From: CSP1-5 sp964348275
GTDB lineage: Bacteria > Methylomirabilota > Methylomirabilia > Methylomirabilales > CSP1-5
Assembly (NCBI GenBank): GCA_964348275.1
Contig: CAYGBT010000020.1
Coordinates: forward strand, 1-54,808
Length of the DNA stretch: 54,808 nucleotides
Direction of reading: 5' to 3'
The translations under genes and the position numbers were made by a program. Of the stretch, positions 15,294 through 22,635 are shown in pieces (positions within the stretch are counted from its first letter, which is position 1; each line of letters opens with the position of its first letter). A model generated the notes under the pieces. The model was not told the DNA's origin. It saw nothing but the letters and a program-made list of their open reading frames with translations, and made no database searches.

Positions 15294-15908
15294 ATGAAGT
15301 TGCGTCCGTTGGCTCAAGCAATTCTCACCCTAGGCCTGCTCTTTCCCTGGAGTAACTCAGCCTTCGCCGTTGACGATCCGTCGATCAAGGGGGAGCTACG
15401 CGCCAGGATCCAGGAAGCGATTCTACACGCCATCGATCAGGGGACAGTCGGCGGCGTCTATCATCTTCACGATCCGCTCACCGGAAATGTACTCAACCTT
15501 GAATTCATGAAGCTCCATCGCGATATCGTAAAGGAGAGCGATCTTTACGTGCGTTGCGCCGCCATTAAGGACAAGCGTGGCCGTGTCGTGGACGTGGACT
15601 TTTTGGTGATTCCGGATGCCGATGAAATGCGGGTCACGCTTGCAGTCGTACACAAAATAGGGGTGGAAACGAAGGGGGCGGACACCCTGATGCCTATCCT
15701 CGTGCTGTGGGCGATGGTCTACCCGCATCAGTGGGCGGCTGTCTCCTGGTATACCGAAGCTATCCTGTGTCAGTGGAGAGCAGAGAAACTCCGTGATAAC
15801 GGCTTTATGGCCGTCTGCATGCCACGTACCGTCAGACAACCGGCGTCTAAGATGCGCCGACCTGAAAACAAAAGGGTACCACTGAAGTCGGGGTTGCGGT
15901 CAGGTTGA
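15294..15908 (+). CDS. Exported protein of unknown function, C-terminus possibly altered
   Basis: This 204-residue protein has a signal peptide (MKLRPLAQAILTLGLLFPWSNSAFA). The mature N-terminal part is well behaved: ELRARIQEAILHAIDQG, YHLHDPLTGNVLNLEFMKLH and RVVDVDFLVIPDADEMRVTLAVVHKIG. The last 70 residues are of different character (Trp/Cys-rich, then basic), so the original protein may have ended soon after VVHKIGV and the tail may come from a frameshift. I do not recognise a function. It follows the 15.2 kb terminator and so must have its own promoter in the 70-base AT-rich gap. Confidence 0.65.
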   Translation: MKLRPLAQAILTLGLLFPWSNSAFAVDDPSIKGELRARIQEAILHAIDQGTVGGVYHLHDPLTGNVLNLEFMKLHRDIVKESDLYVRCAAIKDKRGRVVDVDFLVIPDADEMRVTLAVVHKIGVETKGADTLMPILVLWAMVYPHQWAAVSWYTEAILCQWRAEKLRDNGFMAVCMPRTVRQPASKMRRPENKRVPLKSGLRSG

Positions 15909-15934
15909 TCGTTAACGGAGGTAGGCACGCCGGG

Positions 15935-15990
15935 ACCAGAGCTTGCGGATCAAAACGCGGATGGTGGCATTTACCTGCGCTGGCACTTCG
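15935..15990 (-). pseudogene. 3'-end gene fragment (EVPAQVNATIR type), copy A
   Basis: The reverse strand encodes EVPAQVNATIRVLIRKL, matching fragments at 16651-16720 and 18266-18337. The VEVPAQVNAAIRAF pattern resembles the last helix of an alpha/beta hydrolase. Here the stop codon is lost. Confidence 0.6.
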
Positions 15991-16000
15991 CCTCTCTTCC

Positions 16001-16060
16001 TCAGGGTGCGCTCCAGATGACCTTCCCGCCCTTGTCCCAAATGGAAAGGTGCGAGCTATC
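16001..16060 (-). pseudogene. 3'-end fragment of the 16929-17408 gene family
   Basis: The reverse strand encodes DSSHLSIWDKGGKVIWSAP followed by TGA. The neighbouring intact gene at 16929 ends DSSHLFISDKSGKVIWSAP. This is therefore a 19-codon duplicated tail, with no sign of the rest of the gene. Confidence 0.75.
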
Positions 16061-16105
16061 AAGGAAAAGGTTCCTGACATCTTTTCCTCTTCGGGCGGGG
16101 CGACC

Positions 16106-16143
16106 GGGGGTCGGATTTTGAGATCTTGATAATCCTTCGGTGC
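16106..16143 (+). repeat. GGGTCAGACTTTGATATC element, copy 1
   Basis: GGGGGTCGGATTTTGAGATC then TTGATAATCCTTCGGTG. It is related to copies at 16570, 18163 and 19316, all in the same orientation and each downstream (on the minus strand) of a gene fragment or a gene end. Confidence 0.65.
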
Positions 16144-16569
16144 GGGTTTTTGCACTACGCGACGGTAGCTCGGTCCTCAAGGGATACCGAGAGGGGAAAG
16201 AAGAGGTCAGATCAGCCAGGGAGCGCTTTCCGCACGCAGTTAAGAATTGTATTCCGTGACACGCCTATCTGGGACAGTGCGAACACGGTTCGCTGCAAAA
16301 CCCAGGTCAAAGCAGACTCATCTCGTGTCTCCGTCTTCACGCGGATAAAATCCGCCACCATCTCCCGTAGTTCGCCCTCCCATTTCTCGTCCTTATTCAC
16401 GTTGCATGTCGCTTCCCCGAGGGCTAAAGTAACAGGAACCCCGCCGCAGCCTCGGTCTGTCGTGGGGCCAGGGCTCATCGGGTGGTGACGTCACTCGGTG
16501 AGCCCGCTCCGCTCCTTCTACATCTATTATAGCTACCTGAAGTTGATTTACGAGAAACCTTGGGGGGTT
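16144..16569. other. Spacer without convincing gene
   Basis: The minus strand holds an open frame at 16212-16478 (88 codons) with an HTH-like QIGVSRNTILNCV near its end, but it has no ribosome-binding site and its N-terminal half looks random. I leave it uncalled. It may be another eroded fragment in this decaying region. Confidence 0.4.
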
Positions 16570-16720
16570 GGGGTCAGACTTTGATGTCTTGAACATCTTT
16601 CGGTGGGAATTTTTCCGGGCAGAATGCGGGGCTGGACACGCAGGCTCGAGCTAGAGGTTGCGGATGAAGGCGCGGATGGTGGCATTTACCTGCGCTGGCA
16701 CTTCGAGCGGGAGTATGGCT
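16570..16720 (-). pseudogene. GGGTCAGACTTTGATATC element, copy 2, with 3'-end gene fragment B
   Basis: The plus strand begins GGGTCAGACTTTGATGTC TTGAACATC. On the minus strand, 16651-16720 encodes ILPLEVPAQVNATIRAFIRNL and stop, the best kept of the three fragments of this type. The order (fragment, stop, about 70 bases, repeat) matches copy 3. Confidence 0.65.
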
Positions 16721-16744
16721 TATGGAAGCTTTGTGAATTTGTGC

Positions 16745-16771
16745 TTGACAAAGGTATCAAGATCTTATAAA
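16745..16771 (+). promoter_or_regulatory. Promoter of the candidate small RNA
   Basis: A perfect TTGACA (16745-16750) lies 15 bases before TATAAA (16766-16771). The spacing is tight but acceptable. Expected start is near 16779. Confidence 0.5.
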
Positions 16772-16777
16772 AGACTG

Positions 16778-16867
16778 CACCTGAGCCCACCGGGAAATAA
16801 GGACCCTCTGGGCTCCTGAAGAGGAGGGCGGCAAACCCAAAAGGTTTTCCGCCCCTTCTTTTTATTT
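16778..16867 (+). ncRNA. Candidate small RNA of about 85 nucleotides
   Basis: A compact unit lies between the TTGACA/TATAAA promoter and a strong intrinsic terminator. The first half folds as GAGCCCA-CC-GGG / CCC-TC-TGGGCTC with an AAATAAGGA apical loop. A single-stranded CCTGAAGAGGAGG follows, then the terminator hairpin. The exposed GGA and AGGAGG motifs resemble CsrA/RsmA-binding or anti-Shine-Dalgarno-interacting RNAs. No ORF is present. It lies convergent to the 16929-17408 gene. I could not assign it to a known family. Confidence 0.5.
16826..16867 (+). terminator. Intrinsic terminator of the small RNA
   Basis: GGGCGG (16826-16831) and CCGCCC (16849-16854) enclose an inner AAACC/GGTTT stem, followed by CTTCTTTTTATTTATT. 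It is strong on the plus strand. Confidence 0.85.
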
Positions 16868-16928
16868 ATTATGGCATCCGGAAAGCCCGACTCATCCCCG
16901 CTCTCTTCTACCTGTCCGCCAGGCCCCC

Positions 16929-17408
16929 CTACGGGGCGCTCCAGATGACCTTGCCGCTCTTGTCCGAGATGAAAAGGTGCGAGCTATCATCGCTCAAAAC
17001 AATATACGTGGCCTTGGGCTTCGCCTCCTTGCCTAAGAGCGTCATCCCGGGAGGCCCATCGGCATACACGTTCAGTCGGGCGCTCTCTTTCCCATCCGAA
17101 CCGTAAAGACTGAGGCCGGATTCATCTTCCATCCCGCCTACCAGCCCGGTGCGGAGTTTCCCCTTGTTGTCATAGGGGTACAGGCCAGCTCCACCGTTTG
17201 TCACGACCAGCACGGCACGGGTCGCTCCGTTTGGATCTAGCAGGACAAAACGCTCGGCCTCGACTACCTTTTCGTCGAGGACATGTCCCATCAGCACCAT
17301 CGCCACGATCAAGACCAGGGCCAAGGCCCCCGCCCGCTGCAAGCGGCGGTTCTCCCGTTCCATTCCTTCCAGCCGTCGTTCCAGGGTCTCCATCGTGGAC
17401 TCACTCAT
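16929..17408 (-). CDS. Membrane-anchored beta-repeat protein, unknown
   Basis: This 159-residue protein starts with a short coiled coil (METLERRLEGMERENRRLQR), then one membrane helix (AGALALVLIVAMVLMGHVL). Outside it is a beta-rich domain of four or five imperfect repeats of the type (F/G)xLLDxNGxxRAxL: FVLLDPNGATRAVLVV, LYPYDNKGKLRTGLV, LYGSDGKESARLNVY, LFISDKSGKVIWSAP. I know of no function; repeats of this style suggest a small beta-sheet stack. Its last 19 codons are duplicated as a fragment at 16001-16060. The neighbouring SRAP gene is on the same strand 50 bases upstream. Confidence 0.8.
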   Translation of the reverse strand: MSESTMETLERRLEGMERENRRLQRAGALALVLIVAMVLMGHVLDEKVVEAERFVLLDPNGATRAVLVVTNGGAGLYPYDNKGKLRTGLVGGMEDESGLSLYGSDGKESARLNVYADGPPGMTLLGKEAKPKATYIVLSDDSSHLFISDKSGKVIWSAP

Positions 17409-17460
17409 CGCTTACTCCTCCCTAACGACGCCGTTTCCCTCCCAACTCACGCCGCACCGT

Positions 17461-18135
17461 TCATCTTTCTAAAGGTTCGATACACTCCGGGATGTCATTG
17501 GATGGATTGTTCACCGTAGTACTAACCGGGTACGCCATCAACTCCTCTGGGGGATAGGGGCGAAGAACCGGCTGAAGCCGCTTAGGCTCTTGGATGGCCG
17601 GGTCGAGCCACAGGGCATAGTCGGTCGGGTCCAGGATCACCGGCATTCGGTGGTGAAGACCACGGATAAGGTCGTTGGGTTCAGTTGTCAGTAGGGTGCA
17701 CGAGTCGATGGACACACCCCCTTGGCCTTCCCAATGCTCCCACAGGCCTGCGAAAGCAAAAGGTTTCCCATCCCGCCTCCGGACCTAGAAGGGTTGCTTC
17801 CTGCGGTCGAGCCGCTGCCATTCGTAAAACCCATCGGCCAGCACCAAACACCGCCTCCTCTTGAAGGCTACGCGGAAGGCCGGCTTGCTCGAGACAGTTT
17901 CCGCTTTCGCGTTGATCATGTCTGCACCGATACGCGGCTCCTTCGCCCACGCGGGGATGAGGCCCCAGTGCCACTGCTTGAATTGTCTGTCTGCATGCTC
18001 TGGTGTGATCACCACCGTCGGAGCGGGTTGGGTGGGAGCGATATTATACCGTGGTGCCCAGGCGGGGACATGGGCCAACTGAAATAGATCGGCGAAGATC
18101 GCGGCAGCCGTCGTCAGGGTAAATCGTCCGCACAT
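17461..18135 (-). pseudogene. SRAP (YedK/HMCES-type) abasic-site protein, interrupted by in-frame TAG
   Basis: One continuous frame of 225 codons encodes a complete SOS-response-associated peptidase except for a TAG after DRRKQPF (about codon 117; 17785-17787). It starts MCGRFTL, with the catalytic Cys2 that crosslinks abasic sites, and keeps RYNIAPTQPAP, WGLIPAWAK, INAKAETV, the Glu in LADGFYEW and the His in LHHRMPVIL. After the stop it resumes with VRRRDGKPFAFAGLWEHWEG and SIDSCTLLTTEPNDL. Only one codon is wrong (family members have Tyr or similar there), so the lesion is recent or a sequence error. Confidence 0.88.
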
Positions 18136-18162
18136 CCCTATCTACCTCGTTTGGGAGGTGGA

Positions 18163-18350
18163 GGGTCAGACTTTGATATCTTGATAATCCTTCCGAGTGA
18201 TTCTTTGCAGGGAGAACGCGGGGCTTGGTGTAGGTGGCTTGCTGACCGAACTGCCCGCGCCGGATCTAGCGCCTGCGGATGGAAGCACGAATCGCGGCAT
18301 TCACCTGCGCAGGCACTTCGACGGGCAGCATGTAGTTAGGCAAGCCTGAC
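18163..18350 (-). pseudogene. GGGTCAGACTTTGATATC element, copy 3, with 3'-end gene fragment C
   Basis: The plus strand runs from GGGTCAGACTTTGATATC (18163) to GGCAAGCCTGACCCC (about 18339-18353). The outer GGGTCAG words are inverted, so this copy looks like a complete mobile-type unit of about 190 bases. Inside, on the minus strand (18266-18337), it encodes NYMLPVEVPAQVNAAIRASI and stop. Confidence 0.65.
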
Positions 18351-18480
18351 CCCCTCACTGCCTCAAGGGATTGCGGAACATATCGCGGGGTACACTATGC
18401 CACGTTCAGTCGCCGTTTACGGAATGCGGAGAGGGAGGTGTGATTGCAGGACCTGACCTCTACTCCTTATTTTATTGCGC

Positions 18481-18993
18481 TCAGGGTGTGAATTTGGCCG
18501 AGCGCTCGAAAGGTACACTCTCCACGGACGCGTTACCTAAGTGAACCCGCCCCCTAATTGCGTAACCATACTCCTCCCGCTCGCGCGAAGCTAAGACTTG
18601 TCGAACAATGTCAAAAGCCGTTGTCCTTGCAACAATCGATAGGACAGATTCCCCCAGGCCAGGAACCGTGACTTTTTGTTTGCTCACTGCACGCGTCAAT
18701 TGGACTTCATTGACATCTAGGTGAAAGTCGATTCCAGTAACCTGAAGATCGAAATTGTTGGGGTTTTGGATCCGCAGGTCCACCTGCACTTTCTGTTCAA
18801 AGAGGCTGGCCTCTAACGGCGCAATATTAGACAGGTACACTTCGGGCGGTTCGACCTCACCTCGAATGGTCGGGCCCGCGCACCCAAATAAGAAGGCGAT
18901 CCCAAGAAAGACCACAGCAAGATTTGAGCCTTTCACCATCCTATAGCCATTATCTTGGTGAGACCAAGTGCTCAAAATATTTCGAGGATTCAT
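18481..18993 (-). CDS. LEA14-like (WHy domain) lipoprotein
   Basis: This protein of about 170 residues has a lipobox (VVFLGIAFLFGCAGP) and a WHy/LEA type 2 domain of about 110 residues: PEVYLSNIAPLEASLFEQKVQ, VDLRIQNPNNFDLQVTGIDF (the characteristic NPN), VPGLGESVLSIVART. Such domains occur in desiccation or envelope-stress proteins. GGGAGG lies 5 bases upstream of the ATG at 18993, giving a long n-region before the signal helix; the ATG at 18939, nearer the signal helix, is the alternative. It is probably attached to the outer or inner membrane by the Cys lipid. No operon partner is evident. Confidence 0.85.
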   Translation of the reverse strand: MNPRNILSTWSHQDNGYRMVKGSNLAVVFLGIAFLFGCAGPTIRGEVEPPEVYLSNIAPLEASLFEQKVQVDLRIQNPNNFDLQVTGIDFHLDVNEVQLTRAVSKQKVTVPGLGESVLSIVARTTAFDIVRQVLASREREEYGYAIRGRVHLGNASVESVPFERSAKFTP

Positions 18994-19047
18994 CATTGCC
19001 TCCCACGATGACAGCCGATGTAGCTGACCCCTTACGGCGCCTCGCAA

Positions 19048-19359
19048 CTTAGGAAGTTAGGCACCATTATGAGTTCCAATGACATCAGAGCCCGGTCGGA
19101 TACCATGCCGTATGCGAGGCAGCTGAGCGCCCAGCGTCTACGCGCATACCATAACGAGCCACAGGAGGTCATGTCAATACACTTCTGATCGGGATCAGGC
19201 AGCAACCCTCCCTGGCTCCGTAAAGCGATTCCAGAAATTGTTGAGGGTGCGGATGGGGTCAAGTCGTAGGCCGACAGAATTGCGCATACTGGTCCTAGGG
19301 TTTTCGGATATCGGAAGGGGCTCAGACTTTGATATCTTGATCATCTACTGGCGCGGAGG
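19048..19359. repeat. Spacer with GGGTCAGACTTTGATATC element, copy 4
   Basis: At 19316-19345 the plus strand reads GGGGCTCAGACTTTGATATC TTGATCATC, next to the 3' end of the Clp1-like gene. The rest of the spacer holds an unconvincing minus-strand frame (19032-19262) without a ribosome-binding site. Confidence 0.55.
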
Positions 19360-20325
19360 TCATACCTGAAGGGATAGGCGTACGTACTCGTGACGCCCAT
19401 CCTCGCTCACTCGCAATGACCCGAGCTGGAGCACGTCACCCCGTTCGACCGGCGTCCAGAGGGTTAGGTCTTCGGAGGTGACGTCTTTCAAGACACCCAG
19501 CCCCAAATACTCGCCATCTCTCAAACACCCGACCAGTAGGTCCCTCAAGTCGCTCCAGTTGTATAGGTGGACGGTTTCCACGTTCAGCGCGCGCTTCGCC
19601 GTCCCCAGGGTGTGGGGGTACCCCTCGACGACGAGACTCGCCTCATGGGTGGCTCTCCAGGCTCCTTTGACCTCACGACCCAAGATGACCGAGAGCATTT
19701 GCGTGTCGAGGGGCTCCCCTCGGCCCAAGAGCCGGCGTTCGAACTGAACCCCACTCAGCGGCCAGCGTCGGTGCTCGGCAGCCCGGAAATAGTCGCAAAA
19801 CGCCCGTTCGCGCGTCCGAATGCGTCCCTCGCGGATCTTGTGGCTTTGGTGGTCTACGTGGAGCTCAATCACTGCAATCCCCTTTTGGGCGTACATCTTG
19901 TAGTAGTTGAGCTCATCACCGCGTTGCATCAGCACCAGCACATCAGGTTGGACGAGATTGATAAGCTCCGTTTTGTAGGCCAGGGCCGCGCCATCAGCAA
20001 TGTACCCGTCCGTGTCGATGAGACAGGGTCGTTCTGCTCGCCGGACCATCACGGCGATACCGGTAGTCACCTGCAGAAAGTTTCCGCGCGGCGAGACGTC
20101 CCCCACGAAGTAGCCAGCGCGTATTCCTTCCGGCGTCCCCAGGGAAACGACGCCTGGAGGCCCGATCCACGATTGCCCGATATCCCCATCGACGATCTGC
20201 CCGCCCAGCCGCTCATGGAGCTCACGAATGAGGGTGGTCTTTCCCACGTCGGTCGCGCCCAGGAAGAGGGCAACCGAATTGCAGTGAATCAATGTGGCGA
20301 GCTCACCAACGGCTAAGGCGCTCAA
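19360..20325 (-). CDS. Clp1/Grc3-type polynucleotide 5'-hydroxyl kinase
   Basis: This 321-residue P-loop protein has Walker A GATDVGKTTL (residues 23-32), the Clp1-type VDGDIGQSWIGPPG (45-58), DTDGYIADGAA, and a C-terminal small beta domain (YLGLGVLKDVTSEDLTLWTP). Clp1/Grc3/Nol9 enzymes phosphorylate 5'-OH ends of RNA in eukaryotes and archaea; bacterial members are uncommon and little studied. It has no RNA ligase or nuclease neighbour. The adjacent upstream minus-strand gene is a PilZ protein 130 bases away. RNA or DNA end repair is inferred only from the kinase core. Confidence 0.8.
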   Translation of the reverse strand: MSALAVGELATLIHCNSVALFLGATDVGKTTLIRELHERLGGQIVDGDIGQSWIGPPGVVSLGTPEGIRAGYFVGDVSPRGNFLQVTTGIAVMVRRAERPCLIDTDGYIADGAALAYKTELINLVQPDVLVLMQRGDELNYYKMYAQKGIAVIELHVDHQSHKIREGRIRTRERAFCDYFRAAEHRRWPLSGVQFERRLLGRGEPLDTQMLSVILGREVKGAWRATHEASLVVEGYPHTLGTAKRALNVETVHLYNWSDLRDLLVGCLRDGEYLGLGVLKDVTSEDLTLWTPVERGDVLQLGSLRVSEDGRHEYVRLSLQV

Positions 20326-20455
20326 GAGGACTCACCCCCCCTAGAGCTCAGACCTGTTCCTTCACGTCCTGAGGACCCTAATCAAGAAGGTACCACGAGA
20401 GGGGGTACAGGGAAGCTTAGAAGATTTGAGGAGCCGGGACTTGGAATTTTACCGC

Positions 20456-21034
20456 CTAGTCACCACTCCACGGAAGGCTTGGATCGTTTGAGACACACAC
20501 GACCGTCCCTTCACACGTCCTGTGGTCATAGTAAAACATGTCGCCCACCCGGACCGGACGTTTTCGGGGGTCGGTGAAGACAGGGCGGACCTCGGAATCA
20601 GCCAAGTCGAAAGACATAGCGCAGTTCTCACACTTGTACGGCCGAATGACCATTCCATTGCCAGAGGGGACGGCTTTCCCCTGCTCGAGCATTGACCGGA
20701 GGTAATCGGTGATCACCTCCCGCGCCTCTGGCGAAAGTTCACAAAACTCTAACCCGGTGTGGTAGATCATGACGGCTTCTCCGTCCACGTCGACGCCTTG
20801 CCGGGCGACCATCGACCATACCACACGAGACCGAAAACTGATCCTTTTACCCTCAAGCTCAAGCTCCAAATTGCAAAAGGTCCCTGGCCGGACGACCTGG
20901 GCACTTTCGACCAGCACGCCCCCAAGAGCGATGTTGACCAGCGACACCTCATCGATCGGGGACACCCGCCCCTTGGTCGTTTCCCTGATGACAAACCGCG
21001 TATACTTTCTCCTGTCTGCCTTTTTTTCTCCCAT
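20456..21034 (-). CDS. PilZ-domain protein with Cys-containing C-terminus
   Basis: This 192-residue protein has a PilZ domain with the c-di-GMP signature partly kept: RKYTR (R9 and R13 of RxxxR) and LVNIALGG in place of (D/N)xSxxG. The N-terminal domain ends at about residue 115. The C-terminal 70 residues carry KCENC and RTCEGTVVC, resembling a small metal-binding or beta-barrel module (VRVGDMFYYDHRTCEG). A consensus sigma-54 promoter lies about 95 bases upstream on the same strand. It probably acts as a cyclic-di-GMP effector; the partner is unknown. Confidence 0.8.
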   Translation of the reverse strand: MGEKKADRRKYTRFVIRETTKGRVSPIDEVSLVNIALGGVLVESAQVVRPGTFCNLELELEGKRISFRSRVVWSMVARQGVDVDGEAVMIYHTGLEFCELSPEAREVITDYLRSMLEQGKAVPSGNGMVIRPYKCENCAMSFDLADSEVRPVFTDPRKRPVRVGDMFYYDHRTCEGTVVCVSNDPSLPWSGD

Positions 21035-21127
21035 TGTAACCCCTCACATGCAATTACCGAGTACGGGGCACCTGCGGAATGCACGATTCCTTGGTTCGAA
21101 TCGAACTCCGCTGCCCGCTGGCCTTAT

Positions 21128-21144
21128 CGCAACATTTGTGCCAA
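21128..21144 (-). promoter_or_regulatory. Sigma-54 promoter for the PilZ gene
   Basis: The reverse strand reads TTGGCAC-AAATG-TTGCG (TGGCAC then TTGC after 5 bases), an exact -24/-12 match, about 95 bases upstream of the PilZ start at 21034. The expected start is near 21117. Confidence 0.7.
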
Positions 21145-21416
21145 TCGAAGCGTCTGGCCCGGTAGGGTCTAGGTATTGCGTAACTACCTATCAAATATAG
21201 GAAAATATCGACTTGGGGGTCAAATTGAGACTACCCGACTCGTTTAATTTCCTTGCGGTCGCGTGCCTTCTGTCCAGTTTCCGCATATGCCTTCCCCAGC
21301 CAGAGGTCGGGGGCGAGTGAAGGTCTTCGGGTTCGTCAGCATAGTCCGTTGCCTCCCTGGTACGGGGCTTGCACAAATCTATCCGTCTAAAGGTAATTCA
21401 GCCGCTACGTGCTCAG
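21145..21416. other. Spacer, nothing recognised
   Basis: This spacer lies between the sigma-54 site and the hydrolase gene. It is slightly AT-richer than the surroundings, with no convincing ORF, repeat or terminator. Confidence 0.4.
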
Positions 21417-22319
21417 ATGAAACAAAATTTCTTCAAGAAAATTCTGTTGCGAATACCCATCTATTTACTGATCGTTGCTGCGATATCCTTATTTCCTTTT
21501 TGGCGAGCCATACGCCCTCCAAAAATTGTCTCTCCCACTACTCCGGCAAGTTATCGCCTACCCAGTGAGGATGTAACACTCATAACGCCGGATGCGTTAA
21601 AACTTGCCGCGTGGTTGATCTCCAATACAAGAAATCACATACGCAACCGAGCAATTATATTGGTCCATGGGTATCCGGGTGAGAAGGTCGATATGCTTGG
21701 TTTTGCCGCTTTTCTGCATTCTGATTTTGATCTTTTGCTATTGGATTTACGATATTTTGGCAAAAGTGAAGGTAACTATACGACTTTTGGTATTCAGGAG
21801 AGAATGGACCTAAAATCAGCGGCTGATTTTCTTGAGTCAAGAGGGTACGAACAGATTGGCGTATTGGGATTTTCTCTGGGCGGAGCGATTGCTTTGCTCA
21901 CTACAGCAGAGGATAAACGCATCAATGCAGTGGCAAGCTATGCTGCTTTTTCCGATCTGGAGACGCTAGGTCTTGAGACATATTCTCGGCTATGGATATT
22001 AAAGAAACCGATGGTGAGTGCAATGCAACTTTGGGCCCGCACTCTTTTTGGTGAATCTGTCGTGACGATTTCTCCGATCAACGCCGCACGAAGAATAGAC
22101 GTGCCGGTTCTTATCATCCATAGTCGCGAGGATAGGCAGATCCCGGTTCGTCATGGTGAACGGTTAAAAGAAGTTCTTAAGAAGAATTCAAGAGCAGAAT
22201 TCCATTTCCCTGCCGGCGGGTTCCACAGAGAGGTCCCTCCCGATTTTAATCAGCGTGTAAGACATTTCTTCCTCAAGGCTTTCGGTGTAGCCAAGGAAGG
22301 AAAAGCGGGGCCAAGTTGA
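21417..22319 (+). CDS. Membrane-anchored alpha/beta hydrolase
   Basis: This 300-residue protein has an N-terminal membrane helix (IPIYLLIVAAISLFPFW) and an alpha/beta-hydrolase domain: oxyanion HGYPG, DLRYFGKSEG, nucleophile elbow GFSLGG, acid Asp in HSREDRQIPV and His in AGGFHRE. It probably acts on an ester or lipid at the membrane surface. I prefer ATG 21417 over an in-frame TTG at 21369. Base composition is visibly more AT-rich than its neighbours (AAA, ATT and TTT codons are frequent), which suggests horizontal acquisition. It has no operon partner. Confidence 0.85.
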   Translation: MKQNFFKKILLRIPIYLLIVAAISLFPFWRAIRPPKIVSPTTPASYRLPSEDVTLITPDALKLAAWLISNTRNHIRNRAIILVHGYPGEKVDMLGFAAFLHSDFDLLLLDLRYFGKSEGNYTTFGIQERMDLKSAADFLESRGYEQIGVLGFSLGGAIALLTTAEDKRINAVASYAAFSDLETLGLETYSRLWILKKPMVSAMQLWARTLFGESVVTISPINAARRIDVPVLIIHSREDRQIPVRHGERLKEVLKKNSRAEFHFPAGGFHREVPPDFNQRVRHFFLKAFGVAKEGKAGPS

Positions 22320-22635
22320 GCCTCCCAGACCCCACCAAGACCAAGATGCGTTCTGAGGATGTACAAAAGGGCACAGACTGGGCGTTACGTCTTGAAATCC
22401 TTGCACGCGTTTGTTAATGTCCCCTGGTATCTCGGCACCTGTGGATAGCGCATGCAGGTGCTGTTATTTCCTGCCTTCACCCGAGACAAGGTGGCTATCT
22501 TTTTCGCTACGGCAGTGCGTTTCTACCTGATCAAAGTGAGCTTATTCTTTGAACGATTTGGCTCAGGCGGTGACGATCGTCAATATCCAAGCCCCCCCAA
22601 AGAGTGGGTCGGGGGCTTGAGAGGGGAGTGAACAA
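22320..22635. other. Spacer with a hairpin ahead of the hydroxyacyl-CoA dehydrogenase gene
   Basis: No gene is seen. CAAGCCCC (22588-22595) and GGGGCTTG (22612-22619) form a stem whose 3' arm runs into the GGGGAGTG ribosome-binding site at about 22622. It could be an attenuator or, on the minus strand, a terminator without a T-run. Confidence 0.4.

Noticed and set aside
16212..16478. 88-codon minus-strand frame with an HTH-like tail
   Set aside because: No ribosome-binding site and no match to a family. The region is full of eroded fragments. Possible remnant only.
12018..18135. Stop-codon reassignment as explanation for the two in-frame stops
   Set aside because: The two stops differ (TAA and TAG), and the same codons serve as normal stops for intact genes in the window. 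Loss of function or sequence error is simpler.
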